This document shows, in pieces, positions 34,594-35,014 of a stretch of DNA of 35,014 nucleotides. The notes below the pieces were generated by a model. That model was not told where the DNA came from and ran no database searches. It saw nothing but the letters and a program-made list of their open reading frames with translations. Positions within the stretch are counted from its first letter, which is position 1, and each line of letters begins with the position of its first letter. The DNA is from Gemmatimonadota bacterium. Its GTDB lineage: Bacteria > Gemmatimonadota > Gemmatimonadetes > Gemmatimonadales > Gemmatimonadaceae. The translations under genes were made by a program, and so were the position numbers. The stretch covers positions 1 to 35,014 of the forward strand of contig VHBO01000017.1 of the NCBI GenBank assembly GCA_016871895.1, read 5' to 3'.

Positions 34594-35014
34594 ATGCTCC
34601 GCACGATTGCATCGAAGGAGTACCGCGAGCTGCTGCGGGACGGACGCTTTCGTTGGGCGGGCGGCATTGTCGCCGGATTGTTGCTAGTGGCCGGGCTTGC
34701 GGGCTTCACCGCATGGCGCGAGCAGGCCGCGCAACGTGACGCGGCGCAGGCGACGATGCAGGCTACGTGGTTCAACCAGCCGCCCAAGAACCCGCACTCC
34801 GCGGCGCACTATGGGCTGTGGGCGTTCAAGCCGCAGATGCCGTTGGCCTTCGTGGACCGCGGCGTGGATCCGTACACGGGCACGGCATCGTGGCTCGAGG
34901 CGCATCGCATGAACGAGTTCCGCTTCCGGCCCGCGATGGATGCGACGGCGGCGCAACGCTTCGGCGAATGGACGGCGGCGGGAGTGCTACAGCAGCTGAT
35001 CCCGCTGTTGATCA
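34594..35014 (+). CDS. ABC-2-type permease, cut by the window end
   Basis: The first 140 residues are present. The start MLRTIASKEYRELLRDGRFR followed by the membrane helix WAGGIVAGLLLVAGLAGF is characteristic of ABC-2 permeases with a large extracytoplasmic loop (DUF3526-like). A loop of about 90 residues (FNQPPKNPHSAAHYGLWAFKP) leads into the next helix, where the window ends. GAGG lies 7 nt before the ATG. It forms the exporter with the ATPase upstream. Substrate unknown. Confidence 0.85.
   Translation, partial: MLRTIASKEYRELLRDGRFRWAGGIVAGLLLVAGLAGFTAWREQAAQRDAAQATMQATWFNQPPKNPHSAAHYGLWAFKPQMPLAFVDRGVDPYTGTASWLEAHRMNEFRFRPAMDATAAQRFGEWTAAGVLQQLIPLLI

Noticed and set aside
1-35014. CRISPR array, rRNA, tRNA or complete insertion sequence
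   Set aside because: No regularly spaced repeats, no conserved rRNA segments, no tRNA T-loop/acceptor pattern and no transposase gene were seen on either strand.

Overview
The window is GC-rich DNA, about 70% GC over most of its length, from an aerobic Gram-negative-type bacterium. It encodes a TonB-dependent receptor, Tat-exported oxidoreductases, many secreted beta-propeller proteins, FeoB, a NagX/HGSNAT-like acyltransferase and a bacterial release-factor-like protein. This mix, with many export signals ending in AQ, fits Gemmatimonadota or a close relative. That placement is inference from gene content; no rRNA or tRNA was found to confirm it.

Layout. (1) 51-2396: a secreted sialidase-like/serine beta-lactamase-like fusion. 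(2) 2410-5348, minus: an amino-acid permease followed by an aldo/keto reductase-RidA fusion. (3) 5418-8431: an iron module, made of a palindromic operator, a membrane-anchored DtxR-type regulator with a C-terminal FeoA domain, feoB and a hairpin terminator. (4) 8499-10097: a release-factor-like gene broken by a one-base shift in an A-run, then a CBS-pair protein. (5) 10140-17676: gamma-glutamyltransferase, a sterol-desaturase-family hydroxylase, an Ig/LVIVD protein, a YncE-like propeller and a HEAT-cyclophilin. (6) 17678-19953, minus: a TonB receptor behind a TPP riboswitch, which marks it as a thiamin-type transporter. (7) 20076-23330: a Tat-exported sugar-oxidation operon (small subunit, GMC dehydrogenase, TIM-barrel isomerase) ending in a perfect 21-bp hairpin. 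(8) 23379-28607, minus: a VPS10/BNR propeller, a small two-repeat protein and the acyltransferase. (9) 28656-29542: a broken phosphodiester glycosidase, then a lower-GC scrap carrying a HUH replication-initiator relic with an in-frame TGA. (10) 29543-35014: a MerC-fusion membrane protein, a LytS/LytTR two-component pair and an ABC exporter cut by the window end.

Segment 10 looks different from segments 1-8. Leucine codons shift from mostly CTC towards CTG/TTG, and the boundary coincides with the truncated gene and the HUH relic, so one side may be acquired DNA or the result of a rearrangement. Segment 10 also reads as a regulatory unit: sensor, regulator, a pair of LytTR-like direct repeats, then the ABC genes.

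The observations most worth following are the membrane-tethered regulator-FeoA-FeoB operon with its operator, the TPP-controlled receptor with mutually exclusive leader helices, the LytTR repeats before the ABC genes, the GMC operon with no cytochrome subunit, and the HUH relic. Several genes also look leaderless, with a TANNNT box 6-8 nt before the start codon.
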